DNA of 64,000 nt from Podospora pseudoanserina (taxonomy: Eukaryota; Ascomycota; Sordariomycetes; Sordariales; Podosporaceae). Position 1 is the first letter of the stretch. Each line of letters begins with the position of its first letter. Below the pieces are notes generated by a model, which had not been told where the DNA came from, searched no databases, and worked only from the letters and a program-made list of their open reading frames with translations. The stretch lies in contig NC_085921.1 of the NCBI RefSeq assembly GCF_035222485.1, positions 2,790,001-2,854,000 of the forward strand, given 5' to 3'. The translations under genes were made by a program, and so were the position numbers. Of this stretch, positions 1 through 11,789 are shown in pieces.

Positions 1-618
1 GTTTGGATATTAGATTGACTGGTTTGGGTTGTGAAGTTTTTCTCTGGGAAGGAAGTTGGGGACTAGACAAGTCGTCTACCTTACAGTAGCAGGGCGTCAG
101 TTACATTCGTCATTCTTGTATCAAGGCCTGATCGCACCCTTGATAATAGGCCCTTTTCTCAATGGATTTTTTTGGCTTGGAAATGCACCACTTTTGGCCG
201 AGGCTTTGCTGTGGAGCCCACTCACTTGAAGCTATTCCCAGTTTTTGCAACATTTACCACACAGCCAATACTGAGTGCAATGAGGCGAAGATAGTATCAA
301 AATATTCGCAATTACTAGGCTTAATATATGGCTAATTCTGGTATTTTGCTTTCAATGTTGAACCCACCCAACTTTGGTCCTTTGGCCAAAATAAAGAGGT
401 ACGATCAGACCCTGCAGTCTCTATTATTTGGTAGAGCGTACAGACCATGGCACGTGCACCTCCAGTACTTATTCTCCCGATCAACTGAATATTGGCCCCT
501 TACTTGTCTTGCACTTAACATTCATTCCAACGTCGCGGAACTATCTCGAGGTATTACGTAAGTCTGCCATAAAACTCTGGAAAGTGCCTTCAGAACCTCA
601 CAGGCAAGTAGTCGAGCA
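1..618. other. No gene supported
   Basis: Short overlapping open frames only. None has a recognisable motif, splice structure or continuation. The stretch may hold the lost 5' part of the LRR-like gene that follows, but I see nothing that shows this. Confidence 0.5.
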
Positions 619-1777
619 TTGTTGTATAACACGTGGATCGATTATCGTATTTGGCGTGTCAAGTATCACCCTCCAAAACAGAAAGGGGAAAAAGATTGGA
701 GGTCCCGTCTTGATGCTCCACCTGCTGTCGATCTTTGGCTGGCAATGCGTGTACTGAACGACATGCCTGTACTTTCGACACTCAGGGGGGACGATTATAT
801 GTCGAATCCCGCGTGGACATACACCTTCGGCTCATGCCCCATTGTTCCTTTTCCTGGCTTGAGTCGCCACTTGCCAACAATACCATCAGTGCAGACCTTG
901 TCAGTCTCCCAAAAATCGGACACTACTGAGGCTCGTTATTCGATCTTGCCCGAACCTCACCACGTTATGCATCGACTGCCAATCATATTTGGAAGAAATG
1001 AAGTATGTACCTTTTTGGCCAGTTATGGGCTTGTTCTTGAAAAAGGCTTCGGCGTTGGATAGCTTCGAGGCTCTTGAATTGTTCCGGTTTGGATTCTTCC
1101 AATGTAGTAAGCTGCATGTGAAGAGATGCAGGAGCGGCTGGAGCCCTAGCGAACATCAAAAGGTAAGGCCTAACATATGGTCTTTCAAGTGTGGAACGAC
1201 CAAACCAAGGTTTCTTCTCTTTTTCCAGCAAAGAACTCCTGGAATCGGGAAGACAGGTATGTGTTCAATTGTGAAAAGTGCGGCGACACTAACACATAGG
1301 CCCTTATCAGCTATTCATTCCCTCTTTTCCGACATCTCAAAACTATCGATTTATGGCAACCTGGATTTGAAGTGGACATGGCATGGGCCAGGGGAGACAC
1401 CCGACCATATGGTGTGGGAGGAACTTGAAGAGGACCAAGTCCAACATATCGAGCAAAGAGCATGCACAGTCCAGGACTTCATTCCGATGCTCAAGGAATT
1501 CAAGAATCTCAAGCAGCTGGTCATCACCGACGAGCAGATGGCAAGATCCGAAGTGATGGACCTGCCTGATGTTGAGGAAAGTATGTTTGAATTGCTGAAA
1601 CATTTTCGCTGAACATCAGAAAGCTAACTCACTCGGATTCTTGCAGGAGCGGCTAATACTTATGAGGAAGTGACCCGGCTCTCCAAACTGGTGTTGAATA
1701 TGCCAGAGGTGACGACCCGGGAGGCCAACAACCAAAGCTGGTGCGGAGCTTCCATAACAAGTGGTTTGACACATTGA
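619..1777 (+). pseudogene. LRR/F-box-like hypothetical gene, 5' part broken or unresolved
   Basis: The best-supported stretch runs from about 887 to 1777. It reads as a leucine-rich protein with phrases such as LLRLVIRSCPNLTTLC and LFLKKASALDSFEALELF. Three introns fit by signal and phase: 1163..1233, 1257..1299 and 1581..1646. They leave a 23-nt internal exon (1234..1256) and a last exon ending in TGA at 1775..1777. Upstream, the matching sequence (619 to about 915) lies in another frame, and the change falls near an A-run at about 911-915, so one small indel or an unseen intron separates the parts. There is no convincing ATG for the whole gene. The style resembles the C-terminal region of fungal F-box/LRR proteins, but no F-box is visible. 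It could be a relic or a gene with an intron I missed. Confidence 0.35.
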
Positions 1778-1958
1778 CTCTGGCGAGGGCGTGACTGAAG
1801 GGCATGGAACTAGGGCCAAAATGGTGGTGGGCATAAAGGAATGGTCTTTGGCGGTTGTTGGGGGTGCCTTCGTAGAGACTTCGCAACGCAATGCAAAATG
1901 GATGAGGAAGAAAAGAAAGGAAAAATGAAATACACTGCCCACGACGTCCTCATATACC

Positions 1959-2278
1959 CAGGGCGGTCAACAAGTCAAGTCAAGTAAAGTCGAAGGCCGA
2001 CTTGACTTGACTTGAAGTCCTCACCGGCTTTGATTTGACTTGTCGACTTGTAAGCCTTCCGGTAGTCTTTCCAGTCCCGATTTGTGGCACAAAGACAGGG
2101 GCCAACTTAATACATTTACCACTATAAACCTAGCTATTATTAATATATATAAATTAAAAGAAGACTTTGTCGGGCCATGGCAAACCGGTAGGTTAAGCCT
2201 ACCCTGGATTTGATTTGACTTGCGCAAAAATCCGGCCAGCTTGACTTGCCTTGGCAGCTTGACTTGTTGACCACCCTG
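1959..2278. mobile_element. Non-autonomous hAT-type MITE (320 bp) with 8-bp TSD
   Basis: The element is bounded by terminal inverted repeats starting CAGGGYGGTCAACAAGTC. The left end has C and the right end has T at the sixth base. It is flanked on both sides by the identical 8-bp duplication CATATACC (1951..1958 and 2279..2286). An 8-bp target duplication and CAGGG-type termini are the hallmark of the hAT superfamily. Just inside each end are many copies of CAAGTCA or TGACTTG in both orientations, as expected for hAT subterminal transposase-binding repeats. The interior is AT-rich, with a run of TA steps near 2140-2160, and codes for nothing. The intact duplication and near-perfect ends suggest a fairly recent insertion. 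It sits about 150 bp downstream of the RING gene stop. Confidence 0.88.
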
Positions 2279-2427
2279 CATATACCTCCCAAACCCTCCG
2301 GACTTCCCCTGCAAAACGTGCAAAATATCCACCAAAACTGTCCGAACCTCGTCGTATCTCCTTCAACCTCCTGCCTCCCAAGTCAATCGCAAGCCACGTC
2401 AACCGCCAAACAACCCTAACCCGGATA

Positions 2428-3681
2428 TCATCCCATAACGATAAATTCCCAATATGATGCTTCTTGCAATGGTTCTCCAAGCCCGACTCCTTCTTCACCT
2501 GTTGGAGCAGGAGCCTCGGGTGGCGCCGGGGAAGCAAACCAAGGAATCTCTCCAGGATGGAACCGCTGCCAATTAATGACCCCCAACCGTGCGGGAGCTC
2601 TTCCCAGCCATGCCATACTATCAACCAAATCAGATCTCTTATAAACCCTCGCTCTGCAATAGGGACATGTGTTCCTCATCCTCAACCAAGTGGTGAGACA
2701 GCCCTTGTGGAAGGAATCGTGAGAGCAGATTCTGATCTGTGCTCCTTCCTCGCCTTCCTCGACATTCTCCATGCAGATAATGCAAGACACTCCTTCTTCC
2801 TCGGGGTTGATCTCTCTGGTGTCCAGGGCGTTGGTGATTGCTTCTGGAATGTCCGACGGCGGGATGTAATGTCTTCCGGCAAGGTACGCATCCATCTGCA
2901 TCATGTTTTCCGGTATCTGCTCTTGAGGGATGTCGGTAGGGCTGGGGATCAACCCGTCGAGGTGATGGTCGACGTTTTGATAGAGGATGTAGTACAGCAT
3001 GGCGTGTTGCCAAGTCATGAAATTTTTGTTTCCACCGAGGGCCGTGTAAATGGTTGGTTGGGTCAGCCCGTACCGATGGGTTGGGTCCCTAGTGAATGGT
3101 GGAGTCGTTTGGGTATGTAGCGCTTCGATGCGGGGGGAGATGACCGGTGCATAGAAAGGCGAGGTGAGAAATCTCTCTGCGCAGTCCGGGGTACTTGAGC
3201 CGACGTGTTGATCGGCGAACTTTGTCATCAGCATGCCAAGAGTCGGTCCGACACATGATGGTCGGTTGATGACGAAGAGTCGAAGACCCATGAGAGGGCC
3301 GGCGGTGACAAGCATGTGAAAGATATCGCCGGCACGTGTGCGCTTGATGCTGATGGCAACTTGTAGCATGGACCTTGTCTCTGGAGGGTACTGATCGAAG
3401 CCATCGTAATATTCCTGAATGTGGTTGGGGCCGTCGCTGTCGTCGTCGTTGTCCTCATTGCCATCGTCGTCGGCGTTGTTGTCATCATTGTCGTCATTGT
3501 CATCGTACATGTCACCAGATCGCACCCAGGCTCTATCCGAGTCATCTTGCGTCGACGCGTTTGATTGACGGTCGAGGGATGGCGGGGGTACTGATACTTC
3601 CTGTAGCAAGGCTGCTGCGCGGGCCAGTCGCTGTTGAAGGCGCTGAAAGGCCGGCCCATATGGTTGTAGTGGAACCGACAT
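2428..3681 (-). CDS. RING-H2 finger protein, putative E3 ubiquitin ligase
   Basis: A single-exon gene of 417 aa. The frame stays open farther upstream, but only from a TTG codon; the first ATG is at 3681 and begins MSVPLQPYGPAFQRLQQRLA. Residues about 60-85 form an Asp/Asn-rich acidic tract (DDNDDNDDNN). Residues about 300-342 form a RING-H2 finger: CIIC, then CSHDSFHKGC, then CPYC, giving a C3H2C3 set of eight zinc ligands with an unusual His-x3-His spacing. The 70-residue tail is Pro/Glu-rich. RING-H2 proteins usually act as E3 ligases that recruit E2-ubiquitin; the substrate here is unknown. No membrane segment or signal peptide is evident. The hAT MITE lies just beyond the 3' end and may affect the 3' UTR. 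Confidence 0.8.
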   Translation of the reverse strand: MSVPLQPYGPAFQRLQQRLARAAALLQEVSVPPPSLDRQSNASTQDDSDRAWVRSGDMYDDNDDNDDNNADDDGNEDNDDDSDGPNHIQEYYDGFDQYPPETRSMLQVAISIKRTRAGDIFHMLVTAGPLMGLRLFVINRPSCVGPTLGMLMTKFADQHVGSSTPDCAERFLTSPFYAPVISPRIEALHTQTTPPFTRDPTHRYGLTQPTIYTALGGNKNFMTWQHAMLYYILYQNVDHHLDGLIPSPTDIPQEQIPENMMQMDAYLAGRHYIPPSDIPEAITNALDTREINPEEEGVSCIICMENVEEGEEGAQIRICSHDSFHKGCLTTWLRMRNTCPYCRARVYKRSDLVDSMAWLGRAPARLGVINWQRFHPGEIPWFASPAPPEAPAPTGEEGVGLGEPLQEASYWEFIVMG

Positions 3682-4728
3682 GGCCTTGGAATTTGGGCTT
3701 TGATAAGTAAGGTACCACGCAAAGAAATGCGGTTGATATTGTCCAATGTTGTTTGTGTTGTGGTTGGGCTCGCTTGTAATCTGACTGGATAGGTTCAATT
3801 GAAGACTCTTAGGGGAAAAAAAACGGAAGAGGTAAGAAAAGAAGAATCCAAAGGTTGCGTCCGGTTTTATAAGGTATGCGGAAAAGTGGAAAGGGATAAC
3901 CTTCCGATTAAAATCTTGATTTTGTGCTCAAAACCTTCCAGTACGAGGACACCGCAAGGTTACCGCTAAAAGCTCTTACTGTTTGGTGGCGTACAGCAAA
4001 TTTTAAGTTTTTTAGTGTTTAACATTCAACAGGTGTTTTGCCTTGATCAAGCCACCAATGCACCGAGGTTAACTCAAGTCGGCGTTTGTTTTGTGGCAGA
4101 GCGACGACTTTCCCCAGTGGGCTGCCATTCATTAGTGTGGATGACCAACCAAACGGCCGCAGACACTGTATTCTTCAAGGTTCTTTCAACCTTCAACCTT
4201 GTATGAGTGCAAACATCTAATCCTACCCTTAGCGCAACAAAACTGCTCCATTTTGGCACTTTAAGCATTCGACAATTTGTGCCTTACGATGTGCTTGCGG
4301 GAGACTGCCACATGACCCCGCACATCTGCAACTCTTTATTTACCCCAATTCAGGGGCTCAGGGGCTTCATTGTTGGTGGGGTCAAACATCCTTGGCAACT
4401 GGCAACCACGAGAAGGGCTTTTGAGATCTGTAAAAACAGGGGAAAAGGTGAGATTTGTGCTGGAAAGACGATAAGTACATGATTCTAACTAGATACGCCG
4501 ATGTTGAATCGACCACGACACCATTTTCAGTATCTATGTACTGGTAGTAGACATTAAACAGGTAAACCGAAAATCGGAGTGTAAATGATAAAGAAATGCA
4601 TGATGAGCAACACAAGAAGAACAAATTGGAATTGTTTGATCATCGATGACATGCTCAGTAATGTTGAGATTCTGAGCAGCGACCTGATGCATAAGAGCGA
4701 GCAGCAATGCCAGCACAAATGGACACAT
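3682..4728. other. Intergenic, no gene seen
   Basis: This holds the upstream region of the RING gene and the 3' flank of the zinc-finger gene, both on the minus strand. The open frames are short, overlap on both strands and lack motifs. Confidence 0.6.
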
Positions 4729-6299
4729 CTAGACCTGGTTACCATTTTCGGTCATGTCTTGGTCAATGCCACGAGCGTTGGATGTCCAGCCAGAGTCGGC
4801 GCCATATTCGGGGAAGTGTTGCAGACTATCCCACGGTTCAGGAACGGGGGGGTAGACACTGTGAGCCGGCTGGGAAGTAAGTCGAGCTGAGCGTCTAACT
4901 GGGCTGGCACGGGAGCCCATGATGGAGGAGGCCGTTGTGAAGTCCTCGAAACGCGCAGGAGTGTTGTCATCAGCGGCTCTGGGTGCAAGTTTCCGATACC
5001 TGTCGTTGGCGAGGCTGGTGACCTGTTGAGTCCCTTGTGCGCCTGTGTTGAGATGCCTGGCCTTTTGTCTCCCGTCCTTCTTTCGTTTCGGAGCCCCAGT
5101 CACATGGGTTACTGTGTTTCGATTTGTAAGGTATGCGGACTGAATGTTTCTTATGGCAGTGTCGGTGCCTACGTTAGGGGGTCCGAAGTGGCCGGCAAGC
5201 TGATTCATCATATCCGTCACCTCGTTTGACTCGAATACCTGGCAAGGTTCGTAGTCTGAATGAAAGAGACATTAGCATGGACAACAAAAAGCAGAACGTA
5301 GTACTACCTACCAGAACTGGGAATGTTGGTATCGTCGTTGAAAAGAAAGACCCACAACCTCGGCCATTCGTGTATCTTCGTGCGATCTTTTCTGTCCCTG
5401 AGTTGGTCTACCACATACTGATTGATACCGTTCTCAAAACCCTGGCGACGATGGCTTGGTAGTTCAGATGGAGCTAGAACGTGCTCCTTCTTGATATGTT
5501 GCCTGCACAATCCTGTTAGTGAAAACTTGCAACAAAAACAGAAAAGTGTAACGTACTTGACATCGGTGAGGTCGCGGAAGCTCTTTGTGCATTTGGGATA
5601 CTCGTGGTAGTTGAATTTCTTTTTATCCCATTTACGATAAGGACAAGCCATCGGACGGTTTGATGACGGCGTTTCTTTCCCGTCGCTGCAACGCCGATCG
5701 TCGCCGTCACCTTCTTCGTCCTCTTCTTGGTCATCATCGGCTGTAGAGTTACGCTTGCGTTTCATTCTCTTCGTGGCTCGTGTTGTGATGGCCAACTTGG
5801 TCATCGAGTTCGAGGGCTGATTATCGTGTTCTGCACGTGAGGAGTCTACGGTGCCACCCGCGTCGCCTAGCTGATCTGTCGTGAAGCATGCCTTCTCATG
5901 AACGGCCAAAGAAATTGAGAGCTCAACATCGGATCGATGGCCTGGCGGGTGTGAAGAGTCAGGGTTGAGAGTTAACGCGGAAATCTTCGATGACAGGCAT
6001 GTCAGAAAGTTTTGATTGGCGTCCACGGGCTTTGAATCGTGACTCTTGGTCTTTGCATATGATGGCGTTTCTGGGAGTCGACGAGGAATCCTATCCTTCC
6101 AGTCCCCGGCCAAAGCGATTGAGAAATCAAGCCGCTTGATGTTATCGTTCGTGCTAGTATCGGGGCATGAATGTCGGCAGTTCTGAGTAATGGAAGGCGC
6201 GTCATGGCAGCTTGTAGGATTTTGAGAAGGTTCTGGTGATCTTCGATGTGAAGGTGTCTGGTCAACTGGTAGTGAGACCATGTTAGGCCAGGATGGCAT
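4729..6299 (-). CDS. Fungal C2H2-like zinc-finger protein
   Basis: Three exons: 5557..6299, 5312..5502 and 4729..5255. The introns are 5503..5556 and 5256..5311, both GT-AG and in phase, giving 486 aa. The frame continues upstream of 6299 only from a TTG codon, so the ATG at 6299 (MPSWPNMVS) is chosen. An upstream exon cannot be excluded. The N-terminal half is low-complexity, with a basic KRMKRKRN cluster followed by an acidic DDDQEEDEEGDGDD run. At the first splice junction lies a zinc-binding block, CPYRKWDKKKFNYHEYPKC followed by VKQHIKKEH. This is the pattern of a large class of fungal proteins with one atypical C2H2 finger. The C-terminus has a second basic cluster, GAPKRKKDGRQK. A nuclear, perhaps DNA-binding role is inferred; no target is known. 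Confidence 0.72.
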
Positions 6300-7693
6300 C
6301 GCCGAAGAGCCAAAAACACGTTCGAGCGGGAATGACTGGCTTAATGTCAAAACTGTGGTAGATGGGCGCAAATCTCAGGGCGTAAATATCGGGGCTGATA
6401 AGTGGTTTTGGCGTACAAGCAATGGATTGATGGAGGGCAGAGAATGATGTAGAAATAGGAAGAACAAGAAAGACGTCCGCTCTCTCGAGCCGTCACTACG
6501 GGGGATGACTGCCATCCTTCTTGGCCCCCAGCCTCAACACAATGTACGCCGGTTGAGGCTCTGTCCTTTGCCACTACTCCACAGGCGCCAGTGTCTCTGA
6601 GACAATACATTAATACGCATGGTTAAGGATGAGGCTGGTTCCTCGGTGTCTTCCGGGAACTTGATTGGTTTATTGAACATGAAATGAGGTCTTGACCCAT
6701 CGCGGAGGGCCGAAGTAATTTCTTCGCTGTAAGGCGGCCGACAGAGCGGCTTGGCTTCCCGTCAAGGTGTGCACGCAGATACCAACATCCTCAAGCCCAG
6801 GTATTAGATTCACCGACATTCTCAGCGTGAATGTCAGCTCTGTTGACCTTGGTGCAGCATGAGTCGTCATTGACTGGTGTGATCTGGAGCAGTGGATATC
6901 AAGGCCAGCGACGTGTCTGTTCCTGGGTAGTATGCTCTGCAGTTGCCACCAGCACCTGCAGGAATCCCGGTCAACTGCGCCTAGTTTGATAGCAGAAGCC
7001 GGACCAAGACCGCTAGCCACCCGATTTCCTACCGGCTTGGTATCGGAGTGCATCAGGAGCATGAAGTAGCATGCTGTGTCACGACGAACATAATGACAAG
7101 CGAGATGAATATGCATATCTGACAGCTCGCTGCAGAGAAAACAGTGCACAGAACACGGGTGCGAAGGCCATTCGCTCGGGTCTTCTGGCTGGTTGCTAGG
7201 AAGGTTGTGACAACGCTTATCTGGAGGAGGTTAGTTTGGCATCGGAAGAACCTGGAGTGGTGCGAGTTTACGGTAGTCCGAGCCTCATCTGCTAGCTCAC
7301 TGACCCTACGCCCTACGTGTTAAGAAGCGTAGTTCTTTGAACATGTTGCAAAACGGTAGATGGCGTGCAGGAACCGCACGTGTAAATTATTGTTAATTAT
7401 TGTTAATTTTTCTCGATCTGGCTTGGTGGTGTTTCGCAGGCTGGTCAGGAGCTTTGGTCCGTGCATACTACGTACCTGGCAGCACCATCACGTGCCACCT
7501 GCAGGCCCCCAACTGCCAAAAATTCGTGCTTGGACCACATCAATGACCCGCCGAGAGCAGCCCCACCTTGCCTAGCGCGCCTTCACCGCGGCTGCTTTTG
7601 CTCACCACAGCGACCCAGAGCCACCGCAAGCTGCAACCGCAAGACTTCCAACGGCGGCAGATCACCACATTCAAACATCACCGTGTCGCAAAC
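6300..7693. other. Intergenic; one Cys/His-rich open frame of doubtful status
   Basis: This is the divergent spacer between the zinc-finger gene and TAF6. On the minus strand, 6670 to about 7220 stays open without an ATG at its head. It contains a Cys/His-rich patch (HCFLCSELSDMHIHLACHY). It could be a fragment of a zinc-binding protein, but no splice structure or start supports a gene. About 40 bases at 7380-7420 are AT-rich. Confidence 0.4.
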
Positions 7694-9152
7694 ATGGCTG
7701 CAAACGATTCCAATCCAAAATTGCTCTGGAATCCAGAAAATGTCAGAGACGTGGCCGATTCAATAGGAATTTCCCTTGGTGATGAACCGCTGCGAGTGCT
7801 GGCCCAGGATGTCGAATATCGGATCGGCCAGGTCATCATCGAGTCGCTTCGCTTCATGAGGGCCTCCAATCGCACCACCCTCACTGTCCAAGATGTCTCC
7901 AATGCCATGCGCGTACTACAAGTCGAACCATTGTATGGTTATGAATCAACCCGACCCTTGCGCTATGGAGAGGCGAGCCTGGGACCCGGCCAGCCGCTGT
8001 TCTACATCGAAGACGAGGAGGTGGATTTCGAGAAGCTGATTAACGCGCCGCTACCGAAGGTCCCTCGGGATACAAGTTTCACCTGTTAGTATCGTATGCG
8101 ACTTGTGTGATTCACAAGAAAACTGACCTTTGTTTGCTTTAGCACACTGGCTTGCCCTCGAAGGCGTCCAACCCTCAATCCCCCAGAACCCAACCACCGC
8201 CGAAACATCCTCAAAGGACCTCCTACCAAAGGGCCCAGGCGCCAATCCGGCCCTGGCTGCCCTCGCCGGCAATGACAATGTCTCCTTCCGACCAGCCGTT
8301 AAGCACGTCATCAGCAAAGAGCTTATCCTCTACTTCGACAAGATCCAATCTGCTATCCTCGACGATGACCCCGATGAAGAAAAGACCCGATTGCGCATGG
8401 CCGCCCTGGAGTCCGTCCGCTCCGACCCAGGCCTCCACCAGCTCCTCCCCTACTTTGTCAACTTCATTGCGAATCAAGTCACGCTCCGCCTCGATGATCT
8501 CTTTGTCCTGCGCCAAATGATGGAACTCACCGAAGCCATCATCCAAAACCCCAACTTCTTCCTCGACCCTTACGCCAGCTCCCTCGCCGCCCCGATCCTC
8601 ACCTGCCTCATGTCCAACAAACTAGGCGGTATCGAAGACGGAACCGACACAGTCAAAGATCAGTACAGCCTCCGCGAGTTAGCCGCCAGTCTCCTTGGTG
8701 TTCTTGCAACCAAGTATAACAAGAGCAACCGCCAACTCCGCCCCAAGCTCACCAGGACATGCCTCAAGTACTTTATGGAACCCAACCGTCCCCCGGCCGT
8801 GCTGTTCGGCGCCATAAGTGGGGTCGCTGCCGCCGGAGGGCCGGAAGCAGTCCGGATCCTTATGCTCCCCAACGTCAAGAGCTTCGACCAGGCCGTCCTC
8901 CAACCCCTCCACGACAAGGGTGAGGCGCATAAACTCGAGTACGAGATGTTGGTAGGCGGTATCATGAAGGCGATCAAGGGTGCTGTCGGGGGTGACGTCA
9001 AGCCTAATGCCAATGGCGTCAACGGCGTGGATCTCGAGCGGGAAGCGCAGCAGATTGTCGATTTCCTGGGGGAGACCATCGGGAGAAGGGTGCTCGCGCT
9101 GGCGGACCACACGCTCAACAAGGCGATCTTGGAGGTACGGCACTTGGAGTAG
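7694..9152 (+). CDS. taf6: TFIID/SAGA subunit TAF6
   Basis: Two exons, 7694..8084 and 8143..9152, with a 58-nt intron, give 466 aa. The start is the ATG giving [20 protein letters not shown]. Residues about 9-75 form the TAF6 histone fold ([24 protein letters not shown]), which pairs with TAF9. The intron falls in the conserved join [14 protein letters not shown] that links the histone fold to the middle domain. Residues about 190-450 match the TAF6 C-terminal HEAT-repeat region, with conserved phrases such as LYFDKIQ and [12 protein letters not shown]-like helices. TAF6 is an essential subunit of TFIID and SAGA, so this is a nuclear housekeeping gene. Its length is normal for fungal TAF6. 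It converges on SDH3. Confidence 0.95.
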
Positions 9153-9721
9153 GAGGGGTTGTTTGGTTGGCTTTGACTCCATCATGATCATCATAATCAT
9201 CATCACATTCGGGAAGGGGTTCTTCTCTGGCTTGGACAGCGCGGCGTTTGGTGTTTATGGAGGTTTCGGCAAAAAGGAGAAAGGTTGCTAAACCGTTGAT
9301 ATTTGATTTGCGGGTTTGTTTTTTGGGTGGTCAAACAGAGCCGATTCACAACGAAACTTTATATCCATGAAGAAGGGGCCAACATTGAATCATCTTCAAG
9401 CCCTGGTTTCTGCAAAAATAGCGATCAATGCAAGTATAAATAATCTTTGCATAATAAACAAACAGCGACAAAAAACATGCTCTGTTGTGGCTATATAGAT
9501 GGTGTCCTGGCTTCGGCCGTCTATAACCTTTCCCCCTCTCCTTACCAGTGTTACACATTCTGCAACTTGACTCCCCCGCTCTGCCTTCTCCTACTCACAC
9601 ACTCACCCCCTATCCTGCCCTTGGTATTTTCCTGGTCTCTTCCCCCACCTCACTGCCCCCCCAGTTTTCATGATTTGACCTCTCTTCCAAATAGAACTTT
9701 TGCCCGCTATTCACACACATT
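9153..9721. other. Convergent 3' spacer between TAF6 and SDH3
   Basis: No gene is seen. It holds both 3' UTRs. A strongly pyrimidine-rich stretch lies at about 9530-9670, which on the SDH3 transcript strand is purine-rich. Confidence 0.6.
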
Positions 9722-10500
9722 TTAAAGGAAGAAAGCCAAGTACAGCCCGCTGACCAACGAAGCGCCCCAGATGTACCACCCCCCCTTGACAATCTGCTGC
9801 CTCTTCATGAACATGCCCAGGTCGAGGGCGAGGTGGCGGACGCCGTTGAAGGCGTGGAAGGCAAAAGGCCAGGCGACGAGGAACTTGACGCCGGACTTGA
9901 CGGCAAACGGGAGGGCACCGAACGCGGAGACGAGGGAGGCGGACTCGAGGTGCCAGCCGAGGAGGGGGGCGGCGAGGTAGGCGGCGCCGAAGACGTAGAG
10001 GCCGCCCGAGAGACCGGAGCCGGTGAAGCGCTGCCAGATGGAGCCGCCGAAGAAGGTCTGCTGCTTGTCGTAGATTTCGAGGTGGGGGGAGACGGGGCGG
10101 TTGAGGCGTTGGGCGTCTAGGATGGAGCGGGCTTCGGTGGCGGAGATTTTCTGGGTGGTGGCTTGTCTGGATTCCGGGGGGGTTAGATTGGTTGGTTCGT
10201 ATCATCGTGGGTTGGAGGGGGAGGGGAAGTACCTCGTTTGCATTTGGGACATGGCAGCCTTGGCAAAGGTGGATGTGAAGACGGCATTGGGGTTGGCGGC
10301 GACTGTGAAGGTTGCGGAGAGATGATGTTAGCGATCGGTTTGGTGATGACGACGTCCTTTCATGTCCATGCGATATCTTCTCCTCCCAAGTTCCCGGTTG
10401 TCCGTGTATATCGATGCAAAAAAGAAAACGCTTTGTCCAGCAGGATAGTGGGCTGCGTACCTCTGCGGAGAGCCGTCGTGCCTGTCCGTTGGGCAATCAT
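9722..10500 (-). CDS. sdh3: Succinate dehydrogenase cytochrome b subunit (SDHC/Sdh3)
   Basis: Three exons: 10461..10500, 10233..10302 and 9722..10166. The introns are 158 and 66 nt, and the product is 184 aa. The N-terminus MIAQRTGTTALRR is Arg-rich and lacks acidic residues, as in a mitochondrial presequence. The SDHC signature follows: RPVSPHLEIYD, then SIWQRFTGSGL with the Ser/Arg of the quinone site. Near the C-terminus HAFNGVRHLALD carries the haem-ligand region. Three hydrophobic helices are visible. The protein anchors succinate dehydrogenase (complex II) in the inner membrane and passes electrons to ubiquinone. A 261-aa frame on the same strand is a shadow of this gene. The first two exons are very short. 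Confidence 0.93.
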
Positions 10501-11789
10501 TTTGTGTGGTTTGCGTGTGTGAAAGTGAACTGGCGGCAGAAGCAGGTACCCCAATGTGTTTTGAGCAGAGAGAAGGTCAATGATGCTGTCGCGAAGTTGG
10601 CAATTGAGAAGCAGTCGGGAATCCGACGCCTCGAACCCGGCAGGTGTCGGCACCTCGGCTTGATGCGACCAATCACAAAGCAGATGATTCGAATGCGGGA
10701 TGAGGTGGACCGTGCAGCTCTCTTTTGGCTTTTTTGAAAGGGAGCACGTGACGCTCCAACGCCCGGCCCCACTTTGCGACATCAAAATGCAAATCTGCGC
10801 GCCAAAATTTTGCTTGCCTTTTCCTCTTTTTCTTCTTCAGATAGTATGGGAGCTCAACCACAGCGTCACTGTTTTGCGAGTCGGTGATGCAATATAGTGG
10901 TAACCTCAGACGCTTTGGTGTCTACGGGTGCCCAGAGAAGAAAGAGATCCGTCGTTAATCTCAGTCTCCAGTTTCCTCAGTCTGGTTGCTGTTTCAAAAA
11001 GAGATCTACATGTCATTCTTTGGTTTGTGTGTTTGCGTTTGTGTTTGGCTTGGCGCTTTTGGTCATCGCTTGGCAGTCGCTGTCATGTCGCCAATGTGTG
11101 GAGTGATGGGTACACCATGCTCACCTCAACGCTTGGCTCTAATACTTGACGGGCCGTCTCTGTTCGTTTGATAGAACGTGTTCGCTGCATACTTCCAATT
11201 TTATTTGGCACCTGGATGAGAATCAAGTATGGATGAAGTCTTGAATGAGCCAAGCTTTTGAGATTGATATCTGCTGAGCATGAACATCGCTTTGGCAGAG
11301 ACAACCCAGCTTCTGTAAGCCCAACGAGTAGTTTTTGTGGAGGCTCTCGCATCAAGACCGTCACGATAACATTTGCATTCATCAACATATTGAATTACAT
11401 TGCTTGGATCAACATGAGCAATGACTACTGATTCATCTCTTCCACAAATCAGAGGTCAGAGTAAAACGACGGCCTCTGTCCTATTAAAAGTCTGCACATC
11501 CATACACTTGAACCCTCCCATTCCTGATCCTGAGTGTCGAGATCGTCAGCGCCTTGGCCTTTGACATGCCCGGCAATCAATCTATTCTGCTGATGCATAG
11601 GACCAAGCTAAGCTTAACCCCCTTCTCCTTCTACTGATTCTTTGGCCGAACCAAAAGTTAAACGACGTCCTTGGGCACGGGCCAAAGCAAGGGGTATATA
11701 TTCCTCCACGCTCAGTAACAAGGCCACCCCATAACCCTGAATATTGTCAGCGCCCTGATCTTCAGTTTTCACAATGATACGCCCGTCAA
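10501..11789. other. Intergenic, no gene seen
   Basis: This is the upstream region of SDH3 and the 3' flank of the 2EXR gene. Short open frames lack motifs, and no repeat or RNA gene was recognised. Confidence 0.55.

Noticed and set aside
9711-10496. 261-aa Pro/Arg-rich frame on the SDH3 strand
   Set aside because: Alternative frame of SDH3 that ignores its introns; low-complexity composition.
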